Assembly (NCBI RefSeq): GCF_007679495.1
Contig: NZ_VEGP01000011.1
Location: 43,773-107,772 of the forward strand
DNA length: 64,000 nucleotides
Direction of reading: 5' to 3'
From: Paenibacillus sp. 32O-W
GTDB taxonomy: Bacteria > Bacillota > Bacilli > Paenibacillales > NBRC-103111
Made by a program: the position numbers and the translations under genes. Positions within the stretch are counted from its first letter, which is position 1. Each line of letters begins with the position of its first letter. A model generated the notes under the pieces. That model searched no databases, was not told the origin of the DNA, and was given only the letters and a program-made list of their open reading frames with translations. Below, one piece after another: positions 17,912 through 27,713 of this stretch.

Positions 17912-20263
17912 TTAATTTCTTAACGGTTTACCTTTAAGCAGCATGTGCTGCATCCTCGCCTGGCTCTTGGGTTCTCCGCACAAGCTGAGGAAAGCCTCCC
18001 GCTCCAGGTCGAGCAAAGCCTGCTCCGACACGACCGCATTGGCCGGCCTCAGGCCCCCGGTTAACACATAGGCCAGCTTGCGTCCGATCAGCTCGTCATG
18101 CTCGGTGATATGTCCCCCGCCTCTCATCTGATACAGAGCCATCTGGAGAACGGCTCTGCCCGGCTCCCCTACGACCCTGCAGCTCTCTCTTTCCGGAGGG
18201 GAATATCCGGCATCGGAGAGGGCGATGACCATCCGTTTCGCGTCGTATAGCTGGGAGTCCCGATTCAGCGAAATGCGATCCGTCGTTCGCAAATACCCCA
18301 GCTCCTTGGCTTCCTGAGCGCTGGTCGAAACCTTGGCCATGCCTATAGTTTCGAATGCGCGGTTGACGAAGGGCTGCAGGTCGACCTTGCCGTCATAGTC
18401 GACGTTCCGGGTAAAACGCATCAGCAGCTCCTTCGTCCCGCCGCCCGCCGGAATCAATCCGACCCCGGTTTCAACCAGTCCCATATACGTTTCGGCGGAG
18501 GCCTGAACGACGGCCGTCGGAATGGCCAGCTCGACCCCGCCTCCCAGCGTCATGCCGAATGGGGCGGAAACGATCGGCTTCTCGAAATATTTAATAGCCA
18601 TGGAGGCTTCCTGAAATTGACGGATCATCCGATCGATCTCCAGCCAGTTGTCGTCCTGCGCTTCCATAAGCAGCAGCATGAGGTTGGCCCCCACGCAGAA
18701 ATGCCTGCCTTCGTTCGCGATAACCAGCCCGCGATAATGGCTCCGCACCTCCTCCAGCGAACGAAACAGCATTTGCAAAATATCCGGGCCGACGGCATTG
18801 TTCGGAGAGTGGAATTCCAGGCAGGCCACATCATCTCCCAGATCGATCAAGCTGGCGCCCGCATTGCTCATCAGGACAACCCCCTGCCGTTCTTTCAACG
18901 AACGCAGAGACAGGAACTCCGGCCGCCGGGAAAGCTCTTTGGCCTGGCCGCCGGGGAGGAAATAGAAGGTGCGCCCCTCCTTTTTCTCGTAGAAGGAGGT
19001 TCTGCCTGCGGCCAGCATATCCTCTATCCAGGACGGCAAAGTCTCCCCTTCGTCCTTCATTCGTTTGGCCGTCCGCTCCACTCCAAGGGCGTCCCAGGTC
19101 TCGAACGGTCCCAGCTCCCAGTTGAACCCCCATTTCATTGCCTCATCTACGGCCAGAGGGTCGTCGGCAATTTCCGGAAGTTTATAAGCCGAATAGAGCA
19201 GCACCTTTTTCATGACCGTCCAGACGAAGCGCCCTCCCGGGTCCCCGGCCTCCGTCAGAACACGCAGCTTTTCCTTCAAGGTTTTGGCATTGCGCGCGGC
19301 TTCCAAGGAGGGAAAGCGCGCTTTGTCCCTTGCAATATAAGACCCGGAAGCCGCGTCCCATTGTTCAATAACCTTCTCCCCGCCCGTGCGGACCACTTGA
19401 TAGAAGCCGCGACCGGCTTTCTCGCCGATTTGTCCGTTCTGCAGCATTTCCTTCATTACGGCAGGGACCTCGAAGGCAGCCTTTTCCTCCGGGTCGCTTG
19501 CCTGACGGTGGACATTGTTTGCCACATGAACGAACGTGTCCAGACCCACCATGTCCAGTGTGCGGAACGTAGCGCTTTTCGGCCGGCCCAGCACCGGACC
19601 GGTGAGGGCGTCAACCGCCGATACGGACAAGCCGTGCTTCGCCATTTCGTGCATGGTTACCAGAAGCCCGTAGGTTCCGATCCGATTCGCGATGAAATTC
19701 GGCGTATCCTTAGCAAGGACCACTCTCTTGCCCAGCCGGCTCTCGCAGAATCTCTTTACCGCCGCCACGGCTTCGGGATCGGTCTCCTCCGTAGGAATTA
19801 ACTCCACCAGCTTCATATAACGGGGGGGATTGAAGAAATGCGTTCCCATAAAATAACGCCGGAAGCTCTCCCCTGTCTGTCGGGACATGGCCGCTATGGA
19901 AATCCCGGAGGTGTTGCTGCTGACGATCGTCCCGGTTTTCCAATGCTTCTCCACCTCCGCGAGGAGCTCTTGCTTGGCCTCCAATTGCTCCACGATCGCC
20001 TCGATCACCCAATCCGCCTCTCCGACAGCGGTCAAATCCTCCTCGAAGCTTCCCGCCCGGATCCGTTCCAGGACGCGTTTCGAATACAGCGGGCTGGGCT
20101 TCTGCCGTGGGAGCTGCTCCAGAGCCGTTTGGGCCAGCCGCTGCCCCCCTATTTTGCGGTCCAGCATAGTGACAGACAGGCCCGCATTGGCCAAATGAGC
20201 CGCTATAGCCGCGCCCATCACCCCAGAACCTAGCACAACCGCCTTTTGCAAGGTCCGCTCCAT
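17912..20263 (-). CDS. fadN: 3-hydroxyacyl-CoA dehydrogenase / enoyl-CoA hydratase FadN
   Basis: A 783-residue two-domain enzyme. The NAD-binding 3-hydroxyacyl-CoA dehydrogenase comes first (GSGVMGAAIAAHLA, residues 12-25; then SSNTSGI and the HFFNPPRYMKLVE motif). A crotonase-type hydratase follows in the C-terminal half (about 490-690, with LEFHSPNNA and GGGVELAIP). This order, dehydrogenase then hydratase, is the Bacillus FadN layout and is reversed from E. coli FadB. Length matches FadN of B. subtilis (about 789). AAAGGAGG lies eleven bases before the ATG. First gene of fadN-fadA-fadE, with a TetR-type palindrome upstream. Confidence 0.94.
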   Translation of the reverse strand: MERTLQKAVVLGSGVMGAAIAAHLANAGLSVTMLDRKIGGQRLAQTALEQLPRQKPSPLYSKRVLERIRAGSFEEDLTAVGEADWVIEAIVEQLEAKQELLAEVEKHWKTGTIVSSNTSGISIAAMSRQTGESFRRYFMGTHFFNPPRYMKLVELIPTEETDPEAVAAVKRFCESRLGKRVVLAKDTPNFIANRIGTYGLLVTMHEMAKHGLSVSAVDALTGPVLGRPKSATFRTLDMVGLDTFVHVANNVHRQASDPEEKAAFEVPAVMKEMLQNGQIGEKAGRGFYQVVRTGGEKVIEQWDAASGSYIARDKARFPSLEAARNAKTLKEKLRVLTEAGDPGGRFVWTVMKKVLLYSAYKLPEIADDPLAVDEAMKWGFNWELGPFETWDALGVERTAKRMKDEGETLPSWIEDMLAAGRTSFYEKKEGRTFYFLPGGQAKELSRRPEFLSLRSLKERQGVVLMSNAGASLIDLGDDVACLEFHSPNNAVGPDILQMLFRSLEEVRSHYRGLVIANEGRHFCVGANLMLLLMEAQDDNWLEIDRMIRQFQEASMAIKYFEKPIVSAPFGMTLGGGVELAIPTAVVQASAETYMGLVETGVGLIPAGGGTKELLMRFTRNVDYDGKVDLQPFVNRAFETIGMAKVSTSAQEAKELGYLRTTDRISLNRDSQLYDAKRMVIALSDAGYSPPERESCRVVGEPGRAVLQMALYQMRGGGHITEHDELIGRKLAYVLTGGLRPANAVVSEQALLDLEREAFLSLCGEPKSQARMQHMLLKGKPLRN

Positions 20264-20663
20264 CGGTAACTTAACCTCCTTTATCCGAATATTGAAAGTA
20301 AGATCATTCCATGTCTACACATAAGCAACGACAGACTGCGCAGGTTTCTCTCCCTCTTTAGCCTTCTTTAACGTTATACTTTGACCGGTCAGTATAATAA
20401 TCCCAAGGCGAGACGGAAGAACCCCACCTTCATCGACTGCCCCGGAACGCTCCTCATGTGAGCCTTGACAACTCTCAAAGGAATCCAGGGCTTTGATCCA
20501 GGACTAACCCGTTTCCTTTATACAGCTATGCCGAAGGTTTCTGCTTTATGGTAGCTTCCTCCGGCTCGCTGTTACCCGTGTGGAGTAAAATAACAGCACG
20601 GAAGCACGCTGTGCCTATTTTTCCTTAATCAAATACCAACGGCCAAGCAATGCCTCGATTCAG
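20264..20663. other. Intergenic region between fadN and lcfA
   Basis: About 400 bases without a gene. It holds the fadN leader and the TGACCGGTCA palindrome. On the lcfA side a weak hairpin (arms ACAGC and GCTGT at 20593-20612, followed on the minus strand by TATTTTA) may end the etfB-etfA-lcfA transcript. I see nothing else in it. Confidence 0.4.
20382..20391. promoter_or_regulatory. TetR-type operator upstream of fadN
   Basis: The ten-base perfect palindrome TGACCGGTCA lies about 120 bases before the fadN start, flanked by AT-rich DNA with a TATAAC hexamer just downstream on the minus strand. TGACCGGTCA-like palindromes are common TetR-family operators. The fad-linked TetR protein at 13900-14676 is the obvious candidate binder. 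Confidence 0.5.
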
Positions 20664-22349
20664 TTACTCGGTCCGACTGTCCCGGAGGTTTCTTTCCTCT
20701 TCGGCCAATGCCCTGCGCAGTACTTTGCCTACGAGCGTCTTCGGCAGCTCCGTGCGATATTCATAGACACGGGGGACTTTGTACGAGGCTAACCGTTCTC
20801 TGCAAAATTGCTCCAATTGCTGCTCCGTCGCCTGCTGACCTTGACGCAGAACGACGAACGCCTTCACCGTCTCTCCCCGGTATTCATCAGGAATCCCAAT
20901 GACGGCCGCCTCCTGGACCGCAGGATGCTGGTATAAGACCTCCTCAATTTCACGCGGATAAACCTTAAGGCCGCTCGCATTGATCATTTCCTTCTTGCGA
21001 TCGACAATATAGAAATAACCGTCCTTATCCATGTAGCCCATATCACCGGTTGCAAGCCAGCCGTCCTTGAGGACGGATGCCGTTTCTTCCGGTTGGTTCC
21101 AGTACCCTTTCATGACCTGCGGTCCCTTGACCAGCAGCTCACCAATCTCACCGGGCTCGGCGGGCTCTCCGTTATCCAGCATGATAACCGCTTCGGTATC
21201 CGGCCATGGAATACCGATGCTGCCCTGCACTCTCCTCCCCCATATCGGGTTCGCGTGAGTAACGGGCGATGCTTCCGTCAACCCGTAGCCCTCCACGAGC
21301 CTTCCGCCGGTCAATTGCTCGAAGGTTTGCTGAACCTGCAGCGGCAGAGGCGCAGATCCGCTGATGCAGCATTCGATAGAGGAAAGATTATAGCGACTTA
21401 ATTGAGGATGATGAATAATACCGACGTACATGGTAGGTGCTCCGGGAAACAAAGTAGGCTTTTCTTTATCAATCAGCTTCAGCAGCATGCCGGCTTCAAA
21501 TTTGGGAACCAGCAGCATTCTGGCCGCCAGATATAACCCCAAATTCATACAAGTAGTCATCCCGTATACATGGAACAAAGGCACCGCCGTCAGTATCGTT
21601 TCCTGACCTTTGCGGATACGGTGAATCCAGGATGCGCACTGGATAACATTAGCGACCAGATTTTCGTGTGTCAGCATCGCCCCTTTGGCCGTTCCCGTCG
21701 TTCCTCCTGTATACTGGAGAACGGCTACATCCTCGGACAAATCGACCTCTGTCCTGACCGGCTTCGGAGAGGAGCGCGCCATCAATTGCTTGAACATCCG
21801 AATGTTCTCCTTTTCCGGGTCAAGCCGTCTGCCGGCTCCTTGCTTTTTTTGCACCAGGGGATACAGCATATTTTTCGGAAAAGGCAAATAATCCTGTATT
21901 CCGGTTACGATGATGTTATTCAAAGCTACCGATTGCGAAGCCTTCTTCACTCTCGGATAAACCAAATCCAGACAGACAATCGTCTTGGCTCCGGAATCCG
22001 TCAGATGCCGTACCAGTTCCCGTTCAGTGTACAAAGGATTCGTCTGAACTACCGTGCCCCCCGCAAACAATATCCCGTAGTAACCAATGACATACTGGGG
22101 AACATTGGGAAGCATCAAGGCTACCCGGTCTCCCCGCCGAATCCCGAGATGGATCATCGCATTGGCAAAACGGTAAGCGGAATCGAGAAGCTGGCGGTAA
22201 GACAGCTTCTTGCCCATGAACAGCACAGCCTCATGGTTCGGATAATGTTCGGCTGCCTCCAGTAAAAAATCGGTTAAAGCGACGGACGGATAATCGAGCC
22301 GCTGCTGTACTTCCGGTTCATAAGAAGATAGCCACGGTCGGTTCGTCAT
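20664..22349 (-). CDS. lcfA: Long-chain-fatty-acid-CoA ligase
   Basis: A 561-residue AMP-forming acyl-CoA synthetase that activates free fatty acids with ATP and CoA at the membrane face. Motifs: YTGGTTGTAKGAMLTHEN (P-loop), the VEGYGLTEASPVTHAN linker region, TGDMGYMDKDGYFYIVDRKK (AMP binding) and the late Lys in PKTLVGKVLRR. AGGTGG lies six bases upstream of the ATG. It follows etfA by 29 bases, so etfB-etfA-lcfA are one operon, similar in content to the B. subtilis lcfA-fadR-fadB-etfB-etfA unit but in another order and without fadR and fadB. Confidence 0.94.
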   Translation of the reverse strand: MTNRPWLSSYEPEVQQRLDYPSVALTDFLLEAAEHYPNHEAVLFMGKKLSYRQLLDSAYRFANAMIHLGIRRGDRVALMLPNVPQYVIGYYGILFAGGTVVQTNPLYTERELVRHLTDSGAKTIVCLDLVYPRVKKASQSVALNNIIVTGIQDYLPFPKNMLYPLVQKKQGAGRRLDPEKENIRMFKQLMARSSPKPVRTEVDLSEDVAVLQYTGGTTGTAKGAMLTHENLVANVIQCASWIHRIRKGQETILTAVPLFHVYGMTTCMNLGLYLAARMLLVPKFEAGMLLKLIDKEKPTLFPGAPTMYVGIIHHPQLSRYNLSSIECCISGSAPLPLQVQQTFEQLTGGRLVEGYGLTEASPVTHANPIWGRRVQGSIGIPWPDTEAVIMLDNGEPAEPGEIGELLVKGPQVMKGYWNQPEETASVLKDGWLATGDMGYMDKDGYFYIVDRKKEMINASGLKVYPREIEEVLYQHPAVQEAAVIGIPDEYRGETVKAFVVLRQGQQATEQQLEQFCRERLASYKVPRVYEYRTELPKTLVGKVLRRALAEEERNLRDSRTE

Positions 22350-22378
22350 GTTTAACCACCTGCCTCCGGTTAATCACT

Positions 22379-23353
22379 TTACGTTGCCAGCATTTCTCTA
22401 AAGCGCTCGGTCAGAAGAGGCACGATTTCGAATAGGTCGCCGACAATTCCGTAGTCTGCAACTTGAAAGATAGGCGCTTCCGGGTCCTTGTTGATCGCGA
22501 CGATCACCTTGGAATTGGACATTCCCGCCAAATGCTGGATGGCTCCGGATATCCCGCAAGCGATATAGAGGTCCGGGGTGATCACTTTCCCGGTTTGCCC
22601 GATTTGCAATGAATAATCGCAATACCCCGCATCGCAAGCACCGCGTGATGCCCCGACGGCAGCTCCCAGCACATCGGCCAATTCTTGGAGCGGTTCGAAG
22701 CCTTCGGCGCTTTTGACGCCTCTTCCGCCGGAGATCACAATCTTGGCTTCGCTCAGGTCAACCCCCGCCAACGATTTGGAGATTACTTCCTTGACGACGG
22801 TCCGCAAATCTTTAATATCCACGGCAAAAGGAATTTCCCGGCAGCCGTGGGAGCTCTGGTGCTCCTCCACCGGAATATTGTTGGGGCGAATCGTGACAAA
22901 CCATTTCCCCGCGGCAAATCTCCGGCTTTCGAACGCTTTACCCGCATAGATTGGCCGTATGAATACGGGTTCTCCGTCCTTCCATTCAAGGCCCGTGCAG
23001 TCGCTGATCAGCCCACAGCCCATTCGCGCTGCGGCTCGAGGCGCCAAATCTTTACCGATCGCGGTATGCGGCAGCAGAATGACATCCGGATCATCGTGAA
23101 CGATCAACTGCGTAAACGCTTGGGTATAGCCGTCCGGGGTGTACCGGTCTAATTCGGCATGCTCCGCCAAGTACACCTGGTCCGCGCCATGCATGGCCAG
23201 CTCAGCCGCCAGCGGCTGATGACCCTGCCCGAACAAAGCGGCGCTGATCCGGCCTCCTTCCGACAACCGCCGCGCGGCCGTCAGCGCTTCGAAGGTCACA
23301 TTACGAAGCTTCCCATCCTTGACTTCGGCAAGAACAAGAACCGATCGTTCCAT
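22379..23353 (-). CDS. etfA: Electron transfer flavoprotein, alpha subunit
   Basis: A 324-residue ETF alpha chain. The C-terminal FAD domain shows SGGRGVKSAEGFEPLQELAD, GASRGACDAGY, QIGQTGKVITPDLYIACGIS and SKVIVAINKDPEAPIF, the standard ETF-alpha signature. With EtfB it takes electrons from acyl-CoA dehydrogenases and passes them to a membrane ETF:quinone reductase, here probably the FadF protein at 11329-13479. It begins 11 bases after etfB ends. Length and motifs are normal. Confidence 0.95.
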   Translation of the reverse strand: MERSVLVLAEVKDGKLRNVTFEALTAARRLSEGGRISAALFGQGHQPLAAELAMHGADQVYLAEHAELDRYTPDGYTQAFTQLIVHDDPDVILLPHTAIGKDLAPRAAARMGCGLISDCTGLEWKDGEPVFIRPIYAGKAFESRRFAAGKWFVTIRPNNIPVEEHQSSHGCREIPFAVDIKDLRTVVKEVISKSLAGVDLSEAKIVISGGRGVKSAEGFEPLQELADVLGAAVGASRGACDAGYCDYSLQIGQTGKVITPDLYIACGISGAIQHLAGMSNSKVIVAINKDPEAPIFQVADYGIVGDLFEIVPLLTERFREMLAT

Positions 23354-23364
23354 TCCATACCTCC

Positions 23365-24135
23365 TTATCCAATCACTTTGGCTTCGTTCCGCAGAAGATC
23401 GGCCAATTGCCGTACCTGCTCCTCCGCTGTCCCTTGCAGAATACGGCCAGGGGGCTTCTCCGGGGGAAGCCTTTGTTCGACCCTATGAGTCTTGGGCTCC
23501 GCTTCCTCTTTAGCCAATCCAAGCTCTTCCGCCTCAATAACGTCTATTGGTTTTTTCTTGGCTTTCATAATTCCAGGAAGAGACGGATATCTAGGCTCAT
23601 TCAATCCTTGCTGGGCTGTGATCAGGAGAGGCAGGGAAGCTTCAACCACCTCAATATCCCCTTCGACATCCCTTTCCACCACTGCCTTGCCGTCTTCTAA
23701 CCTAAGCTTTACCGCTGTAGCTATATGAGCAATTCCCAGCTCTTCCGCCAGTCTCGGTCCCCCTTGCGAAGCCCCGGAATCGATCGCCATTTGTCCGCAG
23801 AGGATCATGTCGTACTCCATGGACTTGATGACTGCCGCCAGCTTCCGTGCAGATGTGTATTCGTCATTACCGTTCAGTTCTTCGCGGATATGAACTGCCC
23901 GGTCAGCTCCGACCGCCAAAGCGGTGCGCAGCGCGGCCTCTACACGGTCAGGCCCGAGACTGACCGCGATCACCTCTCCTCCGAACTGCTCCTTCAGACG
24001 GATCGCCTCTTCCAGTGCATATTCGTCATAAGGATTGATGACAAATTTCACTCCCTCTTCCGACACGGCCCCGTTGTCCAGCGTTATCTTCTCTTCCGTG
24101 TCAAACGTTTGTTTGATGCAGACGACCGTTTTCAT
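23365..24135 (-). CDS. etfB: Electron transfer flavoprotein, beta subunit
   Basis: A 256-residue ETF beta chain (MKTVVCIKQTFDTEEKI start, then NPYDEYALEEAIRLKE and GADRAVHI, the usual adenine-nucleotide-binding fold). It partners EtfA. The ATG at 24135 has AAGGAGG a few bases upstream, so the longer in-frame form from 24174 is unlikely. First gene of etfB-etfA-lcfA; about 1.6 kb of repeats and non-coding DNA lies upstream. Confidence 0.95.
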   Translation of the reverse strand: MKTVVCIKQTFDTEEKITLDNGAVSEEGVKFVINPYDEYALEEAIRLKEQFGGEVIAVSLGPDRVEAALRTALAVGADRAVHIREELNGNDEYTSARKLAAVIKSMEYDMILCGQMAIDSGASQGGPRLAEELGIAHIATAVKLRLEDGKAVVERDVEGDIEVVEASLPLLITAQQGLNEPRYPSLPGIMKAKKKPIDVIEAEELGLAKEEAEPKTHRVEQRLPPEKPPGRILQGTAEEQVRQLADLLRNEAKVIG

Positions 24136-24602
24136 AGCTCCTCCTTCCCCTTTTGCAAACTTGTTTTTGCCCAATAACCGCTTGAGCCGGCTGCTCTTCA
24201 GGGTCCCCCTTTAATCCTATGGGCGACAGCTTGCCCGACATTCCGCTAATCTCCGACATCGTCGGCCACTTTTCAAGACAAAGTGATGGCGCAAACTAAT
24301 CTGATGATTCGTTTTAAGGAGATGGTTTGGAGTTTGGAGTTTGGAGTTTGGAGTTTGGAGTTGGGGAGTTTTTGATAGATCACTTATTGATGATTTGTCC
24401 GCTTGTTTCTGATGACTATTGGTTTTTCGATGTTCGGATTTTAGTGGATTGTTGGTCTTCGCTGAGGTGACTGAGGCGGATGGATGGGTTCCTGGGGTTA
24501 TTTGGATAAGTTCAGTGCTTGAAATTGATTCGGGGTTGGTTACGGATTTTACACCAGGCAAAGCTGCGTTCGATCTTTTTGTGCCGGCTCTTATCTCTTT
24601 CA
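24136..24602. other. Non-coding stretch upstream of etfB
   Basis: No gene is supported. It contains the promoter region of etfB (not resolvable by eye) and the seven-base tandem repeat at 24326-24362. Short open frames on either strand have no recognisable product. Confidence 0.5.
24326..24362. repeat. Heptanucleotide tandem repeat TTTGGAG x5
   Basis: Five exact copies of TTTGGAG follow each other, then a broken copy. The unit is not a multiple of three and lies in non-coding DNA, so slippage would be tolerated. It lies about 190 bases upstream of etfB. Confidence 0.85.
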
Positions 24603-24900
24603 GTGTCCTTTTGGCTGTTATCCCCTCCACTCAGCTCTCTTTCGTATCGGGCCCTATCTCTCTTTCAGCGTCCTTTCGGCTGTTATCCCCTTCGCTCAGT
24701 CTTTTTCATATTGGGCTCTATCTCTCTTTCAGCGTCCTTTTGACCGTTATCCCCTTCGCTCAGCTATCTTTCGTATCGGGCCCTATCTCTCTTTCAGCGT
24801 CCTTTTGGCTGTTATCCCCTTTGCTCAGACTTATTCATATCGAGCCGCATCTCTCTGTCTGCGTACTTTTGACTATTATCCCTTTCGTTCAGAAAATTTC
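24603..24900. repeat. Locus B left array: GGGATAAC-family repeat, period 64-65 bp
   Basis: Five copies of a GGCTGTTATCCCC-N4-CTCAG core begin at 24613, 24678, 24742, 24807 and 24871 (spacing 65, 64, 65, 64). Between cores, CTATCTCTCTTTCAGCGTCC is repeated. The minus-strand reading is CTGAGCGAAGGGGATAACAG. The last copy is diverged (GACTATTATCCC). Confidence 0.88.
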
Positions 24901-25137
24901 TATGGAGGGGTGCCTCCGATTTGTTGTGGGGGTGTGATGCGATTTTATGGTGGCCAGGTGTTAGGTCGGATGTTTCGGACCTGTGGGAGGAAAATCGAAT
25001 TTCTGAGGGCGCTGTTTCAGTTTTCTGGAGGGTAATTCGGATCTCGAGGAGGGATACATATTTTTAAGGAGAGACGATTCGTGCCTGTTCAATAAAATGA
25101 AAAGAGGAGTCTGATGGAATCTTTTCATAGAAGCATT

Positions 25138-25383
25138 CTGAGTCAAGGGGATAACAGTCCAAGGAACCGACAAAGGAATAAATGCTCGAACATCAGGAGT
25201 AATGTCTTTCTAGGTTACTCTCAATGTTACTCTTTCCCAAACGGATTCCTGATTCAACGGGATAACAGTCCAAGGCCCTCACATCGAGATAAATAAGCAA
25301 ACATCGGAAGTGAAATCCTTCCTTTGGTTACTTCAATGCTACTCTTCCCAGATAGATTCCTGATTCAATGGGATAACAGTCCA
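25138..25383. repeat. Locus B right array: inverted copies, period 111 bp
   Basis: Three copies of CTGA-N6-GGGATAACAGTCC begin at 25138, 25249 and 25360, exactly 111 bases apart, in the opposite orientation to the left array. The spacer DNA between them is also similar (GGTTAC, TCTTTCCCA and GATTCCTGATTCAA segments recur). Between the two arrays (24901-25137) I see no gene. Confidence 0.88.
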
Positions 25384-25434
25384 AAGGTATGTGTAAAAAG
25401 GAGCTGGGATCGAGAAATCCGAAATCCTGCTGAG

Positions 25435-25469
25435 AAAAAATAAATACCGTCCGGATAAACGAACGGTAT
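25435..25469 (-). terminator. Probable terminator downstream of the PAS kinase gene
   Basis: ATACCGT and ACGGTAT form a seven-base stem around twelve bases; on the minus strand it is followed by TTATTTTTTC. It lies about 250 bases past the stop of the kinase gene, and nothing coding lies between. Confidence 0.5.
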
Positions 25470-25722
25470 GACGTAAATGATTCCTTCTGTCCCTTATTGT
25501 GATGGTTGCAATTTCACTAATTTCTCCATATTTCCCTTATACATTCAATATCTTCTACCACTATTATGACCCAATCCTTATTATCAGCACACTTTAAGAA
25601 GCCATCCAATATAAAATTTCCGCGAATATCTTATGTACTCGGTACAAACACAAACTTAACGCAACGATCTCCCGCTGCCTCGCGTGTTTTGTTTATGAAC
25701 CGACCCGATGCGAGCATGCCGG

Positions 25723-27417
25723 TTATTCGGCAACCGCTCGAGCCTGGACGGGCAAGGATACTTCAACGACCGTCCCTTCGTCAATTTCGCTATAAACATT
25801 GACAGTCCCGTTATGCGCTTCAATAATTTTGTAGCTCAACATCAGGCCGAAGCCAGATCCTTTCTCCGATGGCAAATAATAAGGCTCGCCCAGCTTATCC
25901 AGCCTCTCTTCCGGAATGCCGGGACCATCGTCTTTAAACTGGATGGATATCCGATCCGGACTGCTTAAGCAGACGGAAACTTCCAATGTTCCTCCGTTAG
26001 GCATTGCCTCGATTCCGTTCATCATTATATTCACGAAGGCTTGGATCAACTGCTCCGCCTCACAGTGGATCGGAGGAAGGTTCGGCTCAATCTCCGTCAT
26101 CATTCTGACCTTGTTATGAATCGCCTGCGGCTTCAAGCGGTCCACGGCCTTCCAGATTAAATCGTAAATTTTCCTCCGTTTAAACTGAACGGAATGCGGT
26201 TTGGCCAGGAGCAGAAATTCATTAACTATGAAATTTATTTTCTCGATTTCAGACTGCATGATATCAAGATACATTTGATTATCGCTATTCTTGGTGCGCA
26301 TTAAATGCAGGAAGCCCTTAAGAGAAGTGAGCGGGTTTCGAATTTCATGAGCAACGCCGGCGGCCAGTTGTCCGGCAACCGATAGCCTTTCCGATTTTCT
26401 CAGGCGCTCTTCGTTTTTCTTGCGTTCGGTAATATCCACCACAGTACCTATCCAGGCGGGCTTTCCCCGAAACATAATACAAGCTCCATGGCCCTCTAAT
26501 TCCAAAATGGAGCCCCCGTACCTTGTCCCGCGACACTGGAAATGCATGTTCTCTTCCCATTCCGTTACCTTGTCTAATTTCAAGTGATCCGCAGGATACA
26601 TAAACTCCTTCAAATCGCGCCCCAACAGTTCCTTCCTCGGATAACCGAACATTTTTGCAAAATGGGGATTAATATAGATCAATTGTCCGTTCTGATACAA
26701 ATATACGCCTACTTGCGCCTTCTCCACCAGCTTATGGTAGAGCGCTATGTCCCGCTCGGGAATGTCCGATAACTCCTGGGAACGCAGTTCTCGTGGGTGA
26801 ATTAACCGCATACGGGAGGAATTGCGATGGGGCCTGCCGCCTCGCAGGAAGGCCACTCTCCTATGCTCCGAGCTATTGGTCTCTTGAGAAGGAAAGGCAA
26901 TCTTGACTTTCTCTATAGGTTGTACAGAAGGGGTTCTGAGGTCTGCCTCTTCTTGTATACAAGCACTGTATTCCTTAGAATCGGGAATAAACTGGAATAA
27001 ATAAATTTCAGGTTCGGAAGCTGTATTCTTCATCACGGACAGGTGCATACATATTCGAACTTGCTTTCCGTTCATAAGCATCCATACCAGTTCCAGCTTT
27101 GCACTGTCTGTTTTTCCGTTATACAGATCGAATAGACGGCTCTGGATGATCGGCCAGGTATCCGGCTGAAAATGCTCCTGTATCCTCGACGAAACGAGCT
27201 TGTGTTCACTCTCTCCTAATAAGGTGCTTAAAGGAGAATTAATGGCAAGCCACTTGCCGGACAAGTCGACAAGTGCCATTCCGATATTGGAATGGTAGAA
27301 TATATGGCGAAAGCCGCCGCTGAACGACCATATTGAGGGTCGGTCATCTACATCCAGCTTATGTTCTGCCGCCTCTTGATCGTCTATCATATCTTTTACA
27401 TAATGATTTTCACTCAA
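25723..27417 (-). CDS. PAS-domain sensor histidine kinase (sporulation-kinase type)
   Basis: A 564-residue cytosolic histidine kinase without membrane segments. Two PAS domains are visible (about residues 38-150 and 225-335, the second ending GTVVDITERKKNEERLR). HisKA follows with the phospho-acceptor in GVAHEIRNPLTSLKG, then a HATPase with the N box (NIMMNGIEAMPNGG), G1 DDGPGIPEE and G2 EKGSGFGL. This resembles the Kin-type kinases feeding the Spo0 phosphorelay. The TTG start at 27417 has GGAGG seven bases upstream. No response regulator lies nearby, which fits an orphan phosphorelay kinase. The ligand is unknown. Confidence 0.88.
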   Translation of the reverse strand: MSENHYVKDMIDDQEAAEHKLDVDDRPSIWSFSGGFRHIFYHSNIGMALVDLSGKWLAINSPLSTLLGESEHKLVSSRIQEHFQPDTWPIIQSRLFDLYNGKTDSAKLELVWMLMNGKQVRICMHLSVMKNTASEPEIYLFQFIPDSKEYSACIQEEADLRTPSVQPIEKVKIAFPSQETNSSEHRRVAFLRGGRPHRNSSRMRLIHPRELRSQELSDIPERDIALYHKLVEKAQVGVYLYQNGQLIYINPHFAKMFGYPRKELLGRDLKEFMYPADHLKLDKVTEWEENMHFQCRGTRYGGSILELEGHGACIMFRGKPAWIGTVVDITERKKNEERLRKSERLSVAGQLAAGVAHEIRNPLTSLKGFLHLMRTKNSDNQMYLDIMQSEIEKINFIVNEFLLLAKPHSVQFKRRKIYDLIWKAVDRLKPQAIHNKVRMMTEIEPNLPPIHCEAEQLIQAFVNIMMNGIEAMPNGGTLEVSVCLSSPDRISIQFKDDGPGIPEERLDKLGEPYYLPSEKGSGFGLMLSYKIIEAHNGTVNVYSEIDEGTVVEVSLPVQARAVAE

Positions 27418-27713
27418 TGCTATTCCTCCGAACTAATGGAATCCAAGTCATTCCAATAACGGAATATTACTACATAAGAAGTTAATCTTCTTTACAGCGT
27501 TAATACGTAAAAAGTATCTTATTGGCTTAACTGCCTTTAGGCTCGTTTTCTATCTTCTTGCATGCCGGCCTAATCCCTCAGAAGACGGTTGCTACAGAAA
27601 ATATTTGAATGGTTTGGGTTCTATCATGGTTGTTCCGGATAGCGTGATCTCACCATATGGTATTCCAAGTATGAATAAAATTCAATCATGTTTAAGACCC
27701 TTTAACAGGTATA

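Noticed and set aside
17253..19133. Long plus-strand and alternative minus-strand open frames in fadA and fadN
   Set aside because: They are shadows of GC-rich genes. The fad genes have complete motifs and ribosome sites, and the shadows do not.
24217..24630. 137-codon minus-strand frame through the heptad repeat
   Set aside because: It translates a TTTGGAG tandem repeat and locus B DNA, with low-complexity product and no ribosome site.
25138..25383. Relation of GGGATAACAG to the I-SceI homing endonuclease site
   Set aside because: Only the ten-base GGGATAACAG part is shared; the flanking bases of the site are not, and no homing endonuclease gene was seen.
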